Part shown: positions 41,025 to 54,227 of the stretch, one piece after another
Numbering within the stretch: the first letter of the stretch is position 1
How the letters are laid out: every line of letters begins with the position of its first letter
Translations under genes and position numbers: made by a program
The notes under the pieces: model-generated
The model's input: only the letters and a program-made list of their open reading frames with translations
What the model was told of the DNA's origin: nothing
Database searches by the model: none
Source of the DNA: Earliella scabrosa
Lineage: Eukaryota > Basidiomycota > Agaricomycetes > Polyporales > Polyporaceae
NCBI GenBank assembly: GCA_022605405.1
Contig: JABYQQ010000007.1
Span: 1,984,001-2,048,000 of the forward strand
Reading direction: 5' to 3'
Length of the DNA: 64,000 nucleotides

Positions 41025-42650
41025 TCAGTTTCCGGCGTTGGCTTTCGACGCGTACATCTTCACCAGCCCCGTGCTCGCCGTCTCCTCGAGGCTCTTTCCG
41101 TACGCATCGATCCGCCCCAGCAGCAGCATGCTCTCCAGCCGGCTCGGCTCCGGAGGTATCTTGAACAGCCTGCTCACGTCCTCTTCTGGCAGCGGCGCAA
41201 GCCCCGACGCTATCCGCGAAGCGTTCTCCTCCTTCCGCTTCGCTACGTACGCGTCCGCCTTCGCCTTCTCGCGGGCGATTTGCCGTTGCAGATACGCCAG
41301 GTTCCCCTCCTCCGTCTTGTACTGGTCCAGCGCTTCCACGATGAGCTCCAGATTCCTCGGTGTGTTCGCAGTGCCCATGTTCAATCTCGAGAACGACGGT
41401 GGGATCGCTGCGGTCGACGTTGCCAAGGCAGGTTTCTGCCGTGTGACGGACGACGGAGATGCCTCCGTCAGCGCGCCGAGGAACGAGCTCACCAGAGCGT
41501 TCGTCCGAATCTTGAGTGGTACCTCTTCGAGGATGGCCGAGAACGTCAGGCGATGGTCAATTAGGCTATGCCACGATCCGGTTAGGATCGCGCCATTACG
41601 ATAGATAGACAGCGTTTCCCACCTAGTGGCACTGAAGTTGTGCTTCTTGAAAGCCGCCAGGAATGACTTCGTGAGACGGAACGCCCGGAAAGACGCGTTT
41701 CCTCGTGCCGTCTGCGAGATGTCTGATGTGGTAGGCGCGCGCGTCCAGCTTCAGCGCGGGCACACATACACGTTGTGGGGAGTCAGATCACGCACCGTGG
41801 ACGATGACAATGCCTCCGTGTCTCAATTTTTCTTGATGGATGGCCTGGGTGTCAACCAAACTTTGGTTGAAGAAAGAGCCCAGGGTCATGCCCTGGTAGA
41901 ACCCAATCACGCTGTCGTCCGCCTGCACCTCCTTCAGTGAACGCAGCATGGACGCCTGGTAGCGCGCTATGAAGCATTCATGAGCATGTCGCGCATCATT
42001 CGGCAGGTGCGCGGACACATACCTACGCCCTTTGCGCTCTTGTCGTCGTCGTCACTTGCATGGTGAGGGAGGGGAAATGAGTTGGACACCTCGAGAGTGC
42101 CATCCAGGTCGAGACCGAGCAGGAGCCCATGTGCCGACGAGCCCGGAGCCTCTTTTGCGTGCTTAACAATTTTCGAGACGACCTGAAATGTGCGCGCATC
42201 GCCCAAAAGTCACGGGGGTTCGCACAGAGAGCGCGTCAGCATAATGTCCTCCGCCCATACTGCAGCCGCAAACCGGGACCCCAGAAATTTGCACTCGGAT
42301 TCGAGATGCGCTACGCAGGAACACACGGATGAACCCGAGAACAAAGTCGGAGGAAACGTGTGCGTGCGCATGGCACCCTGGGACGCCCGTCGGAGGCAGT
42401 CTGCATAGATCCGCGAGGGTCTTGGTGCACGAGTGCAAGGAGGAGGACGCAGGGGCATTTCTCTAAGGATCGAACGACTCACCATCGCATCGAGTTGCGC
42501 GCTGGTTATAGGGATCTCTGCCTCTATGTCGATCACTTTTGCCATCGACGCAGGGATGGCTTCATATGTTGGTGCGCTTGGTGTAGGCGCAGATTGGGGA
42601 GCGGGGAGGGATGCAGCAAGAGCTGCTGCCATAGATGTTGCGGCAGCCAT
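41025..42650 (-). CDS. EIF3H: eIF3 subunit h
   Basis: Subunit h of translation initiation factor 3, an MPN-domain protein of the eIF3 core. About 370 residues. Exon 1 from ATG 42650 is Ala-rich and ends IDIEAEIPITSAQLDAM; after a long intron the MPN fold runs VVSKIVKHAKEAPGSSAHGL and LLGLDLDGTLEVSNSFPLP, then RYQASMLRSLKEVQADDSVI, GFYQGMTLGSFFNQSLVDTQ and AIHQEKLRHGGIVIVHD, with later exons RAFRLTKSFLAAFKKHNFSA and LIDHRLTFSAILEEVPLKIR. The metal-binding JAMM residues are absent, as usual for this subunit. The C-terminal helices (RNLELIVEALDQYKTEEGNL, ARIDAYGKSLEE-like segment) end KMYASKANAGN at TGA 41025. Three to four internal introns with good consensus ends. Confidence 0.88.
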
Positions 42651-43672
42651 TTCGAAGGTTTGACCACTTCAGCAGATGTGCGTAAGGTAATCGGTGGATC
42701 GTGAAGCCGCAGATAGACAGTCCCGAGGTGTGCAGAGCGTAGCCGATGGTCTGAACTTAGCCGGCAATTTTGGACGAGCAGTTAGAGGCTCTTGCCAAAC
42801 ACGCCAAAACTCGTCCAGTCACGTGCCACTACAGTGATCCCGATTAAGTACTTCTTATATCCCGAGAGCCTTTCACAGCAACACCTGGAACAAAGATCGT
42901 AGAATGGCGAGTGTGAATGGCCAAGTTGTACATCACTGCGCTACATCGTCACAGAGATAGTACTGTCGACTGACTACGAGCATGTTAGCGCCGGTCCAGC
43001 CGGTCCAGCCGTTCAATCCCACCAACTGCGAATGCGTATGAGCTGTATGCACATCGCACTGGTACTAAGTAGTTAGTGAGTGAATTACAGCTAGTCTCTT
43101 GGATGCGTTGGTCACGCTCCTCCATGCGTCCAGGGGACATCAGGCCAAGATCTAGATATCTTTGTCAATGTCAGTGTGGCGCCTTGCGATATACAGTTCA
43201 TCCGAATATCCAGTAGTAATCACTGGCAAGCGATAGTCACAGCTGTCAGCGAGAAGGGCGGGAGGTTTGTAAGTTGTCCTGGCATCCGGATAGATTGCAG
43301 GAGCTACGATAGTTCGTCCGTCGTGGCCGAACAACATCGTGGGGTCCGAGTGCGTCCGACGTAGCGTCGTGTCACTCCGCGTTGGGGCGGCGACAGCCAT
43401 TCGGAGGTGGTGCCACCGACGACAGAGTCTAGCTCTGTCTAGCTGCGGTCCATGGCCAATTGAGTGGAAGAGTTTGAGTTTGGTGGGATTGGCAGCAGGC
43501 GCTGCCACTGTCTAATCTTATCAGATAAAGATGTCAATGAGCGTTCACGTGCCTTGGCGCAGTGGCCTTGGTCTTTAACTCAGCATCCGGAGAGCGCAGA
43601 CCACCGCTTGCTCCTGGCCCGCCCCCACTCCTGCAGCCGTCCTCGCCGCCCCCGAGCGTGCATGCACCCACG
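42651..43672. other. 1-kb intergenic region between divergent eIF3h and ZRC1 genes
   Basis: No gene found. A 118-codon leftward frame at 43152-43508 has irregular composition and no homology I recognise. A CCGGTCCAG tandem occurs at about 42993-43010. Confidence 0.4.
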
Positions 43673-45587
43673 ATGTCTCGCGAAACACGCATAATCCTCT
43701 TGCTCGTCATCGATGTCTTCTTCTTCTTTACGGAGCTCATCGTCGGTCGGTCACCACCTCTCCCCTACCGCTCCGCCCAAAGCTGATCGCAGCGTCGTTC
43801 AGGTTATGCTGTGGGCTCGCTCGCCCTAGTTGCGGACAGTTTCCATATGCTCAAGTGTGTATTCCATCTTGCAGCGCTGTTCATGTCATTTCGATCGCTC
43901 ACAATGTGACTCCAGCGATGTCCTCAGCTTGGTGGTGGCCCTATATGCTATTAAGGTACGGCTCCTTCCGCACCACATCCTGCCCCTCTGTGCATTCACA
44001 CTTCATTCATCCAGCTCACCAACCAAACGCACATCGACTCTCGGTACTCCTATGGCTGGCATCGCGCTGAAATTCTGGCTGCATTGGTCAATGGCGTCTT
44101 CTTGCTTGCACTGTGCTTCTCCATCTTCTTGGAAGCTATGGAACGCTTCTTCAGCACCCCAGGTATGTCCCGCTTCATCTGCATAGACTGCGTTTGCCCG
44201 ACCCTGCGTTCGCATAGAAATATCCAATCCGAAATTGGTGGTAGTAGTCGGGTCGTTGGGTCTGGCGTCGAATATCGTGGGACTGTTCCTCTTCCATGGT
44301 ACGTCTGCAGCATGTCTCAGTCCAACCCCGCTTCATTTGCATGTTAGAACACGGTCACAGTCATGGTCATGAGCACGGGAAGGGCTCCCCTACCGCGTCG
44401 AAGGCACCAAGCGTGCACTCCACCCTGGACGATGGGCAGGTTACCCCCAGGCCCACGTCGGCCTCGCCTGCTACTCGACCCAAGTCTCGCGAGCGGTCTG
44501 CCTCGTACTCTTCCCTGTACGGACACCCTGTCGCCACGCGTGCTTCCATCGTGCAAGCCGCGCAGGAAGTTGCTCGCGCACGTTCACCATCTCCGACTAG
44601 GCCGTCACGCGTTAGCCGATCACGATCACGCGGAGGACGCGCGAGCTTGGAGAGCACACGCTCGGAGAGCCAAACTCGTCCGAGTGAAGACGACCAGGAG
44701 ATTGCGAGCGAGGATTCACCCTTGTTGGCCGAGCACGATTCCGGCTCCGAGGATACCGAAACTCATTCCCATGAGGGGGAGAATGGTCACGCCCACGGAC
44801 ACGACCATGGCCACGGAGGCCACGGGCACGGGCATTCGCATGGGTCCATGAACATGCGCGCGTTGCTGTTGCATGTCATTGGCGACGCGCTGGGCAATGT
44901 GGGAGTCATCGCGACAGGCTTGGTTATCTGGCTCTCGACCTGGAGTTGGAAGTATTACTTTGACCCGATGATCAGCCTGGTCATCACAGTGATTATCTTC
45001 TCTTCCGCGCTACCACTCGGTACGTCTGATCTCATGCACACATGGGCATACGAGATGCTGATGTGAGTTTGTAGTCCGAAGCACAGCCTTCATCTTGTTG
45101 CAGGGTGTACCCGCGACGATCGAGCTCGACGAAGTGCGCGCAGCGATTCTCGATGTGGACGGCGTGCTGTCCGTGCACGAGCTGCATATCTGGCAGCTGT
45201 CGGAGACCAAGATTGTTGCATCCGTGCACGTCATGGCGTCTCGGAAGCACGACTTCATGCCCATTGCTTCCCAGATCCGAAAGGCACTGCACGAGCGGGG
45301 CATCCATTCCAGCACGATCCAGCCCGAGTACCACTCTCCGCGAAACTCGCCCCCAGAAGAGCACCTTATGGTACGCCTGTCGCCTGGTCTTCTCTCTCCA
45401 ACGAACTCACGACCCTTGAGTTGCAGACGTCAGCAGAGTCGTCTTGTCTAATTCTCTGCCCTGCAGATCAGATCTGTAATCCGTCAGAGCATGCATGTTG
45501 TCGTAAGTCCTTCCCTCCCGCATGCGTCATTCAGGTGCGAGCGAGAGCTGACTTTGTTCGGCAGCGCCACCGCCAGCGGACGTATGA
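43673..45587 (+). CDS. ZRC1: ZRC1/COT1-type vacuolar zinc transporter (CDF family)
   Basis: A cation diffusion facilitator that moves zinc, and perhaps cobalt, into the vacuole by proton exchange. About 490 residues, eight or nine exons. Six membrane segments are recognisable: ILLLVIDVFFFFTELIVG, YAVGSLALVADSFHMLN with the metal-site HxxxD, DVLSLVVALYAIKL, ALVNGVFLLALCFSIFLEAM, KLVVVVGSLGLASNIVGLF and, after the loop, MNMRALLLHVIGDALGNVGV with the second HxxxD, then YYFDPMISLVITVIIFSSAL. The cytosolic loop has two His-rich stretches (HGHSHGHEHG; HAHGHDHGHGGHGHGHSHG) flanking a Ser-rich insert, as in ZRC1. The C-terminal domain reads LDEVRAAILDVDGVLSVHEL and HIWQLSETKIVASVHVMAS. The Cys-containing end CLILCPADQICNPSEHACCP plus PPPADV finishes at TGA 45587. 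Confidence 0.9.
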
Positions 45588-45746
45588 CGTTATCGCCGCT
45601 CGCTCGCTCTGTCTCTTATCCGTGTTTATTCCTGTTGTCGACGTGCTGATGGCAGTAGCCTGTGCACTATCGTAATCACCCCATATACGCTCCGTCGTTG
45701 GTCGTACTCCATGTACATACGCGCGGACATCTGTCGGCCTTGTGCA

Positions 45747-48700
45747 CTACACGTCTGCTGAGAACGTAGGGAAGCTGGCCACAAACGGCTGCATCGCCAT
45801 CAGACGCTGCAGGACCATGCCCGCGACGGTCCCGTTTCCGCGTCTCTTGAGGTCTCCCGCGAGCCGGCGCGCCATGGACGTGACAGACTGCCCGAGCACG
45901 TTCCGCTCTTCCCCGCACGTCGTGAGCAGCGCCCACTCGAGGTGGAGCGCGCCCGTGAGTGACGAGGAGATGACGGCGACGAGGAACTCGACGTGGAAGG
46001 TCTGGTCCGTTCCCGACATTTGGTCCGCCGATGCCACGAGCGAAGGCAGGACGAGGTGGAGGAAGATCGGGAGCAGCGGCGGCGAGCGGCCCGTCCGCGG
46101 GATGGTCAGCACGAACGTGGCCAGGCGGCGGGGCGCTTCCATGTCCGTCACCGTGGACGCGAGGAGGTGGACCAGCTGACCCCAGAACATCGTCAGGAAT
46201 TTGGTAGGCGGGCAGAGGAGCAGACAGCGGTCGACGTCGAGCGCGGGGGCGCGCCCTGCCCGCGCGGCCGAAAGGGCGTTGACGACCAGCTGGCGAGCCT
46301 GGCTCGTCCAGTCCACCACTGGCGCCTGGAGGGACAGCGGCGCAGGAGTTTGTAGGTCTACGCAGGATGATATTCTCAGCGGCGGAGTAGTAGCAGTATA
46401 GATTGTTGACACACCTTCCGGAGGGAGTCCTAATGCCTGCCTTGCCGCTTGGCGGAGAGGTTTGGGATCGAAGTTGTTCAGGGACTTCTGCATGTGCTGC
46501 GGGAGCGGATCTGGGAACATGCGTAGCACACTGGGCGCAGATAGTGACAGGACGGTAGGAGGACACGAGCTCGACGTGAGGAGCGTCTTCAGAACCTCCA
46601 AATGTACAGGAGAGCTATATCTGGACACCAAACCGTTGAGTGACATTGACCGACACGGTGGGGGTGAGGGACGCACCCACGACGTTGGATGTCGTAAAGT
46701 AGGTACTTGACGACGCCGGCCAAGGTCCAGTTGAGGAGAGGTCCCAGGAAGTATGAGATGCCGTTGTTGAGAACTTCCTTGTCCATTTTCCGTTCCATGA
46801 ACTGACCGATGGCATGTGCGAAGAGCGATGGTGCTATCTTCAACAACGTCTTTGGGCGGGTAGCTCTGTTGCCTGTGAGCCATACAAGTCAATTGGGGAG
46901 GTATCCAACACCTACCGGAGGATAGTATCCTCAATTCCCTCGCTACTAGGATCAAATAACGCCTTGGTCCATGCAGGGAACGCGTTCTTTTCATCGCTCC
47001 TCATAGCATCGCGGAAGTTGAGACCAGCCACCCGTAAGAACTCCGGGTTGATGCGCCTGTCCCCAACTTGGAAAGTGGGTAAGGAAAGCTAAATGAGGGA
47101 GCGTTTGTCAAGGCATCACACAACCTTGAACCACACTCACGTTGAATCGTGCGATGGTCGAGTCGGCGAACAGCACCACATCACCTACATGACTGACAGC
47201 AGTCTGAGGATCGCCTGCATGCTGTGGTCAGCGGTGCTCTATGCGAGAGTTGAAGACACACTGCTCACCAACAGTCTCACAGTCATAGTCATCGATGAAT
47301 GCTAACGCGTGAGCCACCAAGTCGACGATCTTGGTGTGGAGCGACAGCATGTCCAAAGCCATCTCCTGCATAGTAAGCATCTTGCAGATCAAGCCCAGCG
47401 ATTCCGCGTCCATGTTCTTCGTCGCAGTCGTGAAGCGCTATGAGGAGTGGTGAATGTGGGGCGTACAGGTAGAGCAGTAGTCATCTCAAGTACCTTCACA
47501 ACCACCTCTGCGAACGCGGCGTGGCAGCAGGGGTCCCTCCATGTGCGGTGAAGCAATACCTCGATATCTTCGGGACTTGCGTCGGAGGTGAGCTTGCCTT
47601 CGAAGTATCCCTAGCTTCCGTTGATTAGACAGAACAACCACGACATGATCGGCGGGCGCATACAGGCAGATCCACGCTAGCTTCCTGCGCTTCTGTCGCG
47701 ACTCTTGGGTGGAAGTCGTTCGATAGGTTCGGATTGATGGTGGCGACCACCGCTTGCTCGATGACGCCCACCGTGAGTAGCTGGTAGAGGAATTCCGACA
47801 TGAAGGAATGAGACCTGGTTTATGCAGCTCAGCCAGGAACACAACAGCGGGATATGGAGGGACAGAACGAACACCACCGATTTGTCGCTGGCGGCGTCGG
47901 AAACACCGGATTGCCCATTGCTATCGACTTTCTCGAGGAGGTCGGTCCGATGTAGGACGTGAGGCAACGCAAGTTGTAGGGCGGAATGCTACGGCACCTC
48001 AGCGGCGACGCCTCACACGTCAACGAAAGGCTTACCCAGTCCGCCTCAGAGATACCTTCAGGGCGCCCAACTTTCCGAAATGCTGCAAGCAGATGTGGCA
48101 GCTATGTGTGCGTCTTAGACTCCACTTCTTGGAATGTACTAAAGGAACTCACTCTGCCGATTGTGAATGCCCTCCATATGGACGATAACCTCGTAGGACC
48201 CCCAGGACTGGCACTCTGCAGCATGCATGTCAACGCTGAGATGATGAGCTGGGCATAGAATGAGGCCGGGGTCCATGATGATCCTCGTAACAGAGCCACC
48301 AGGATTGCTACCACGCGTGGTCCGTCGCCCGAGCCGAAGTCGCCCGCTCTGCTATATATCTAACCCCAATGACTTCAGCGACGTGGATTCAACAAGTAAG
48401 ATGAGTCGGACGCACCAGATGATTCAGAACGAGACTGCATGTTACGATGTCGGTCTCCGAGCTCGACCCGAGGACGGTGCTCTGCAGCGTGTGAATCATC
48501 TGCGTCTCTCGGGTGAGTTTGGCATCGTCCCCGAGGATCATCGTGAGAGAGACCGCAAACGACTCGAGCACGGCGCGAGCTGGGGCAGGGATGCGCACGT
48601 GCTGCAGCAGGTCGTCGGCCTCTGCAAAGTATAACACTGCTTGGCTCGCCGAGATCTGCGAGACGTCGTCCACGCACGACAGGAGCAGCACGAGGAGCTC

Positions 48701-49307
48701 CGAGGCGGAGTTTGATAGCTGGTGGTAATTGGAGATAGGAAGCTCGAAAGACGTCTTCAGCAGTCCCATAGCGCACTGCACGGTGCTGAGCAGCCTTGTT
48801 AGAGGCTCGCCATAGGGGATCAACGAGCCCATAGGCGGCAGACCCGTTGCATAGTGGTGGTCGAGCACGACGCGACATAGCAGGTCTAAGGTGGCGGCAT
48901 TGCGCAAATCCGTAGATTGTGCTGCGAGTAGGAAAGCGGTCAGGAAGGTTGGGAGAGACAAGACCCCGTCGGCGATGGCCTCCCTGAGGTATCCTTGTAA
49001 CGTGGGCTCGCCGGGGTAGTCACGGAAGAGTATCAACACGGAATCTAAACAGAAGGGATCTGGTGAGCCTATATGTACCCATTAGCTGGATATTGAAGGA
49101 TTCTGACTGCTGATGTCTGTCTCGACGCTATGAGCGGCGTGGTGAGACACATTCTTGCTAATGAACAACTTGACAAGAGCAAGCCACTGTCACCTCATAT
49201 TGCGTCAGTTATCCGCGCCTTCTCGGTTTCAGTGACTTCGCGATGCTCACTTTACGCGCAGCAATACCACTCTGGAATGCATTTCTCGTTAATTCACTCA
49301 ACGACAT
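45747..49307 (-). CDS. MED5: Mediator subunit 5 (Nut1)
   Basis: Tail-module subunit of the fungal Mediator complex, which links activators to RNA polymerase II. Start ATG 49307 gives SLSELTRNAFQSGIAARK, spliced to WLALVKLFISKNVSHHAAHS, then LILFRDYPGEPTLQGYLREA and IADGVLSLPTFLTAFLLAAQ, matching the Med5 N-terminus. Exons of helical repeats follow, about twelve in all: SASELLVLLLSCVDDVSQIS, AESLGLICKMLTMQEMALDM, DLVAHALAFIDDYDCETVG, VLNNGISYFLGPLLNWTLAG and QTFHVEFLVAVISSSLTGAL. The C-terminus is MAMQPFVASFPTFSADV at TAG 45747. Total about 950 residues. Several exons around 46.85-48.3 kb are short and their limits are approximate. Convergent with ZRC1, 160 bp between stops. Confidence 0.82.
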
Positions 49308-49580
49308 TCCCTCGTAGAACTTGGGAAACGGTGGTGGTTGTTCTTGTTCAAGTTGGCAGTATAAGCGCCCGATGGCGGTGCAATGTCTATCCTGACGCTC
49401 TCGCTGGTCGCAGACTGAACTGCTCTGACAGTGGTATCAAGCGTTTTGCGTGGCAAAGTTGGGTTAGAAATAATGATAGATAGTATGTACTAGTATGGTG
49501 GGCACAGCCCGGGGTATCCTGCATGAGGTATGTACTGTCCGTGTGGTGCGAACTACAATATTCCAATACGATAGCGCGAA

Positions 49581-52500
49581 TTATACTTTTGCCATGATTC
49601 GACGAGTTTCTTGTGGCGTGAACCTCAAGATCGTTGATAGGATGCGAACGAGATGTGGCTAGACAGCAGTGAACATCATTGTCAAACCCAGAGGATGGCT
49701 AGAGACTCACCCGCATCTCTTTATGTTCCAAGAATTGCACGATGACATTTCGAAGGTATTCGAAGTTGACCTCTTCGTCCGACTTCCCTGCGGCTGGTGA
49801 TGACGGTCTCGAGGCTGTCTCGCGGGAGACCAACTCAGAGACGGAAGATGTCGGTGACCTGATATCGGAAGTGCTCTCATTGCGGGACGCCCAGTAACCA
49901 ACCCCTGGTCCGCGTTGTTTCTCGAGCAGCGCAACAGACGATTGTACTTTGCGAAGCTCTTCTCGCAATGTCTATACCTCAGATGAGTGGGCTGCAGCTA
50001 CTGGAAATTTGACATCACTATACCTTATTCTGAGCGCGAAGCTGAGCCTCGCGGGCCTTAGCTTCCTCGGTGACTTGCTGCATATCGGCAGTTCTCGCGC
50101 TCAGCTCGGCGAGTTGGTTCTTCGCTGCCATCTGGACGCAATATTATTATGACAATAAGATGCACAGTGTATGAAATACATACCTCGACTTCGACAGCCT
50201 TCTCCAATTGTGAGTGGAGGTCGGCGATCTGCTGCACGTAGGACTTGATCTCGGCCTTCAAGGCGTCTATCTCATCCTTCAACACTTGCACACTGTCCGA
50301 CTCGGCTTCCTTGTTCTTCTGTGACGAGCTGATAATCGCCTGCAATGATTCGATTTCGCGAGTCCGGTCCGCTAGCTTCTTGCTCCAGTGCGCTTCGCCC
50401 TCATCCCGCTCGCGCTCGGCCTCCGCCAGTCTCCTCCGCAAGTCGCCAAGCTTCGTCTCATACTTCGACTCCGCGGCTGCGAGTAGACGGGTAACCTCTT
50501 CCGCTGATGGTCCCGAGGACAGCACCTTGATGTCCTGTTCGCGACGCACGTCGGTGAACTCTTCTTGGAGAAGAGCGATACGGTCGTTGGCCTCGCGAAG
50601 CTGGTACTGCAGCTCCGTGTTCTGACCCTGCAGCTCCTCTAGCGTCGACTGGGAGGATTCTAGCTCAGCTTGACGAAGCTGTAGTTGGTCGAACAGCTCG
50701 TCCTTCTCTCTAGACAACGTTCGCACTGTGCCCTCGAGATCGGAAATGCGTGCCTTCTTGTGTTCGATCTCCTTCACGTGAGTGGTCTGTGGAATGGTTC
50801 GTGATTATCACAAAGGAGAATGTCATAGACAGACGCACCTTCGCAGTGATGGCCTCGAGCTCATACTGTCCGCGGAGAGCCGCCAATTCCTTGTCGTGCC
50901 TCTCCTTCAAGTGGACAACCTCCTTGTCGAACTGTGCTCTGAGGCCTTGGACAGCGGTCTCTCGCTCAGCGTTGACCTTCTCGATCTCGTCCTGCAGTCT
51001 CGCCCTCTCTGCCTTCTCCTTCTCTCGTTCGACCTTCTCCGCTTCTTTCAACGTGCTGATTTCCTTCATCGCATCGTCCCTTTCCTTCTCCGCCTTGACA
51101 AGCTTCTGCCTCACTGTCTTCAACAACGCGATGGCCTTTGTCCGCTTCTCCTCCTCTTCCTTCGCATTGTTCGTCGCCTTGTCAAGCTCGTTCTGGAGGC
51201 GGTCAATCTCGGCTTGACGCTTCGCGGCCTCTTGCTCGACCCGGGATGTGGTGCCTTCCGAAGCCTTGAGGAGCTTCTCAGCTTCCTCGAGCTGGGCTCT
51301 CAACTTGTCAATCAAGTCCGTCTGCGATTTCGATTCCAGGCGATGGATATCGCGAAGCTCCTCTATGCGCTCGTCCTGGCCTGCACAGCAATTCAATGGT
51401 CCGTTTTTTTCGCATATGCGCGCAAGGCGGGGTGAACGCACGTGTAAGTTTGCCATTCAGGCGTCGAATTTCGTCCTGAGCCATCTGTTTGGGGTCAACT
51501 TCGAATCCTACTACACAAGGAGCTTCAAAATCAACGTACTTCGGCTTTGAACGACATGTTCTGCAGGAAGTCACGGAGCGCTTCAACTTCTGTCACGCTC
51601 TCTACAGAGGTGAGCTCGCGTAAAACACGGTCGGCAGCGAGCTTCTCTGCTTGAAGGCGTTTGAAGGACGTGGACACATCTGCCTTGAGGTGAGCCAAAC
51701 GCAGGGTGCACGAGCTGTGCAAGTCATCACGTACCTGTGAACCGTTGTTCCACAAGTTTCAGCCGCTTCTGCAGAGACTCCACGTCAACGGCCTTTCCGT
51801 TCGGAACGGTTGCGTCGGGGTCGGCACCAGGTGCATCCCCAGTGGAAGGAGGAACATCCGCTAGGACGTCACCGTTGGGCACGGCTTCATCCTTGAGGCT
51901 AGAGGACTCGTTGTGGACTGCTTCCGAGTGAACTAGAGGCTCTGCAAGAGCGGACGCAGGCTCCCCGGAAGGGTCGGCGGTCGTGTCATGGGCGGACTCT
52001 TCGTTGGTGGATGGGAGTGCATCGATCTGCAGCTCAGGACTTGAAGCGTCAGGGAGAGCCGAGGGCTCCTCTTGAGTGACGGGCGGTGGAGGGCTGCCCG
52101 CGACCTCTGCAGATTCATCCACCGTTTCCTCCGGCCTAGTGATTTCCTCCGAGGCTTGAACAGCAGGAGACTCTGGCTGCGCAGAGTCTGACGTTACTTC
52201 GGACGGAGCAACAACCGTGTTATCAACCGCTCCGGCGTTAGGTTCGTCTGGCGTTGCGGTCTCCGGCCCATCGCTAGACTGCGGACTTGGGCTCTCTGAC
52301 AACTTGGGCAATTCAGAGATGCTCTCAGAAGCGGCGTGGAGGGACAACGCGATTTCCGTGACAGTTGGAGATACCAGCGGAGAATCTGGCAAGGGTGCAG
52401 AGGTCGGTGAGAGAGGGTTGGGTGGGCCTTTCACGACTGGAATGTCGTGCTCTTCAGACGCAATAGCGAGCGGATGGTCCGCAGCGGGTACTGGCGAGGG

Positions 52501-52872
52501 GGAAGCCCTGGTAGAAGGAGCAGGAGTACTGTTACCGGATGCATCCCCTAGAGCGAACTTGGCGCGTAGCCTATCCTCCAACGTCGTCCGTCCCGCTCGC
52601 GGTTTCGGTGCAGGTGTTGTTGTAGTCTCCGAAGCAGGAGGGGATGCTACCTGAACGGGACTAGAGCTGGGGCTTGGACTAGCAGGTCGCTGGGATACCA
52701 ATGTCTTTTTGAGGTTGCTCAGAGCTGACTCGGCAAGTTGTGAGGATGAAGAAAGGGAGGGGCGGATGGAATCTCCCGACGCGCGTGCGGCGGTATCTTC
52801 AGCGGACGCGTCCTGAGAGGACCGTGGTGACTGAGCCACGCTTTCCAAAGCATGTCGCCATTGACTGAACAT
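49581..52872 (-). CDS. IMH1: GRIP-domain golgin (Imh1 type)
   Basis: A long coiled-coil tether of the trans-Golgi that is recruited by Arl1 through its C-terminal GRIP domain. From ATG 52872 (FSQWRHALESVAQSPR) about 370 residues of Ser/Pro/Ala/Glu-rich disordered sequence precede a conserved LEDRLRAKFALG and a coiled coil of about 550 residues (for example RLQNELDKATNNAKEEEEKR, ALLKTVRQKLVKAEKERDDA, VEREKEKAERARLQDEIEKV). The GRIP domain spans the last intron: NFEYLRNVIVQFLEHKEMR then PHLVRILSTILRFTPQETRR and IMAKV at TAA 49581. The domain's Tyr is present. Seven or so introns. Length about 950-1,000 residues, in the usual range for Imh1-like golgins. Confidence 0.88.
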
Positions 52873-53104
52873 ATCTGTGAGATGAGGGTAGGAGCTCCGG
52901 CTGGGGACCGTCGCCCGGGAGATGGGTGAAAGTAGGACAGTGACGACGGTACCGTTGAGTATCACCGCTCGGAGCGTCGAGCCGCTCATCCACGTACAAT
53001 GGGCGCTTCCGGACAATAGCGCGCTAGCGCTGACATTGACTGGCCAGCGACTACATTGGCATTCCATGAACTAGTAAGAGATTACAATACGAGTACTGAA
53101 TATG

Positions 53105-54227
53105 TTATGAGGTCCCTTCTGCTCCAGCAACTTCCTTGCCCTTGCCGTTTAGGGTAGTAGATGTACTACCAGGAACGCCAGGGGTTACATTACCGGGGGG
53201 CGTTACAGGTGCTGAGATACTGGATGCCTGAGGTGGGCCGGCCAACTGCCATGCGGGTATGGAAGGTTTTCCAGGGAGAATTGGTGTCGACGGTCCAGTA
53301 GACAAGCTCGGCCCTCGACTGAGAAGGAGTGCTTTCAACGACTTGAGCTCTTGCTGAAGTTCCGCGAGCGACTGATTATGGTTCTCTCTGTTCTTGTCGA
53401 CCATCTGAAAGCAAGGGCGTTAAAGCAGTAATGGCCAGGAAGTCGAATATCGTACTCTGGGCAGCATTTCGCGAACGTTGTTGACTTCTTCGCGTATCTC
53501 GCGCATTTCGTCCCTTGTCCGAGTCTCGCTATCCCGCATGTCTTTCACCGCAGCTTCCACATCTTGTGTGACTCTGGTGACCCTCTCATTCTGTTCCTCG
53601 ACTGCTGTCCGTACAGCCGCGGTCTCCGCTTGAATCTCTTTCAGCAGGGCTTCGGCAGCATCAAACTGAGCAGACATAGCATCCTTGTCCTGCTCGTACG
53701 CAGTTGCGGAAGGTGGCTGAAGATGCGGCATAATGTATTTCTGTGGTACGGAGGTAAGCTACAGGTCTGCGCGTGATACACACCAACTCACTCGGAAAAG
53801 CGATACCGCACCATATGCCACCGTACCGGATACCACTGCAGTAATCTGACACGCACGTCAAGATGACATCAAGATCCGCGATTTGTGTACTGACGAAGTA
53901 GTCCCTCCAGTCCCATTGAGGTGGCGGAGGTTGAACGGGCGAATATGGCATAGGTCCATAGACGGGACCGTACGCACCCGGCGGATATGCTTGCACGGAC
54001 GGTCGTGGCGCGCTTTGGTTCAGAGCGGCCTGCCTCATAGCCTCCTCAATCTCTGGAGCGGTAAGGCCTTTGGCCTCGAGGAATTGAACGCGTTGCGCGA
54101 GAGGTGAGGCTTGTGCCTAACCGTCGGTCAGCATCGGTTCACAGACACGCCAAAATGTACGCACTTTCGGGTCTGACAGAAACGCGACAGCATTGCGCAG
54201 AAGTTCTTGCCTGTCCGGGGTCGCCAT
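53105..54227 (-). CDS. PEX14: peroxin Pex14, docking factor for matrix protein import
   Basis: Peroxisomal membrane protein that docks the Pex5 cargo receptor. About 340 residues. ATG 54227 opens the conserved Pex14 N-domain (RQELLRNAVAFLSDPK, LAQRVQFLEAKGLTAPEIEE, AMRQAALNQ), then a Pro/Tyr-rich linker (YGPVYGPMPYSPVQPPPPQW), a membrane segment starting ITAVVSGTVAYGAVSLF with RKYIMPHLQPP after it, and a long coiled coil (QFDAAEALLKEIQAETAAVR, DEMREIREEVNNVREMLPR, SLAELQQELKSLKALLLSRG). The C-terminus is Pro/Ser/Gly-rich and ends KGKEVAGAEGTS at TAA 53105. Five or so exons. The 243-bp gap to TUF1 is probably a shared promoter. Confidence 0.9.

Noticed and set aside
45676..46566. Leftward open frame of 296 codons, Pro/Arg/Gly-rich
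   Set aside because: Wrong frame of the MED5 3' exons; the true frame gives a normal helical protein.
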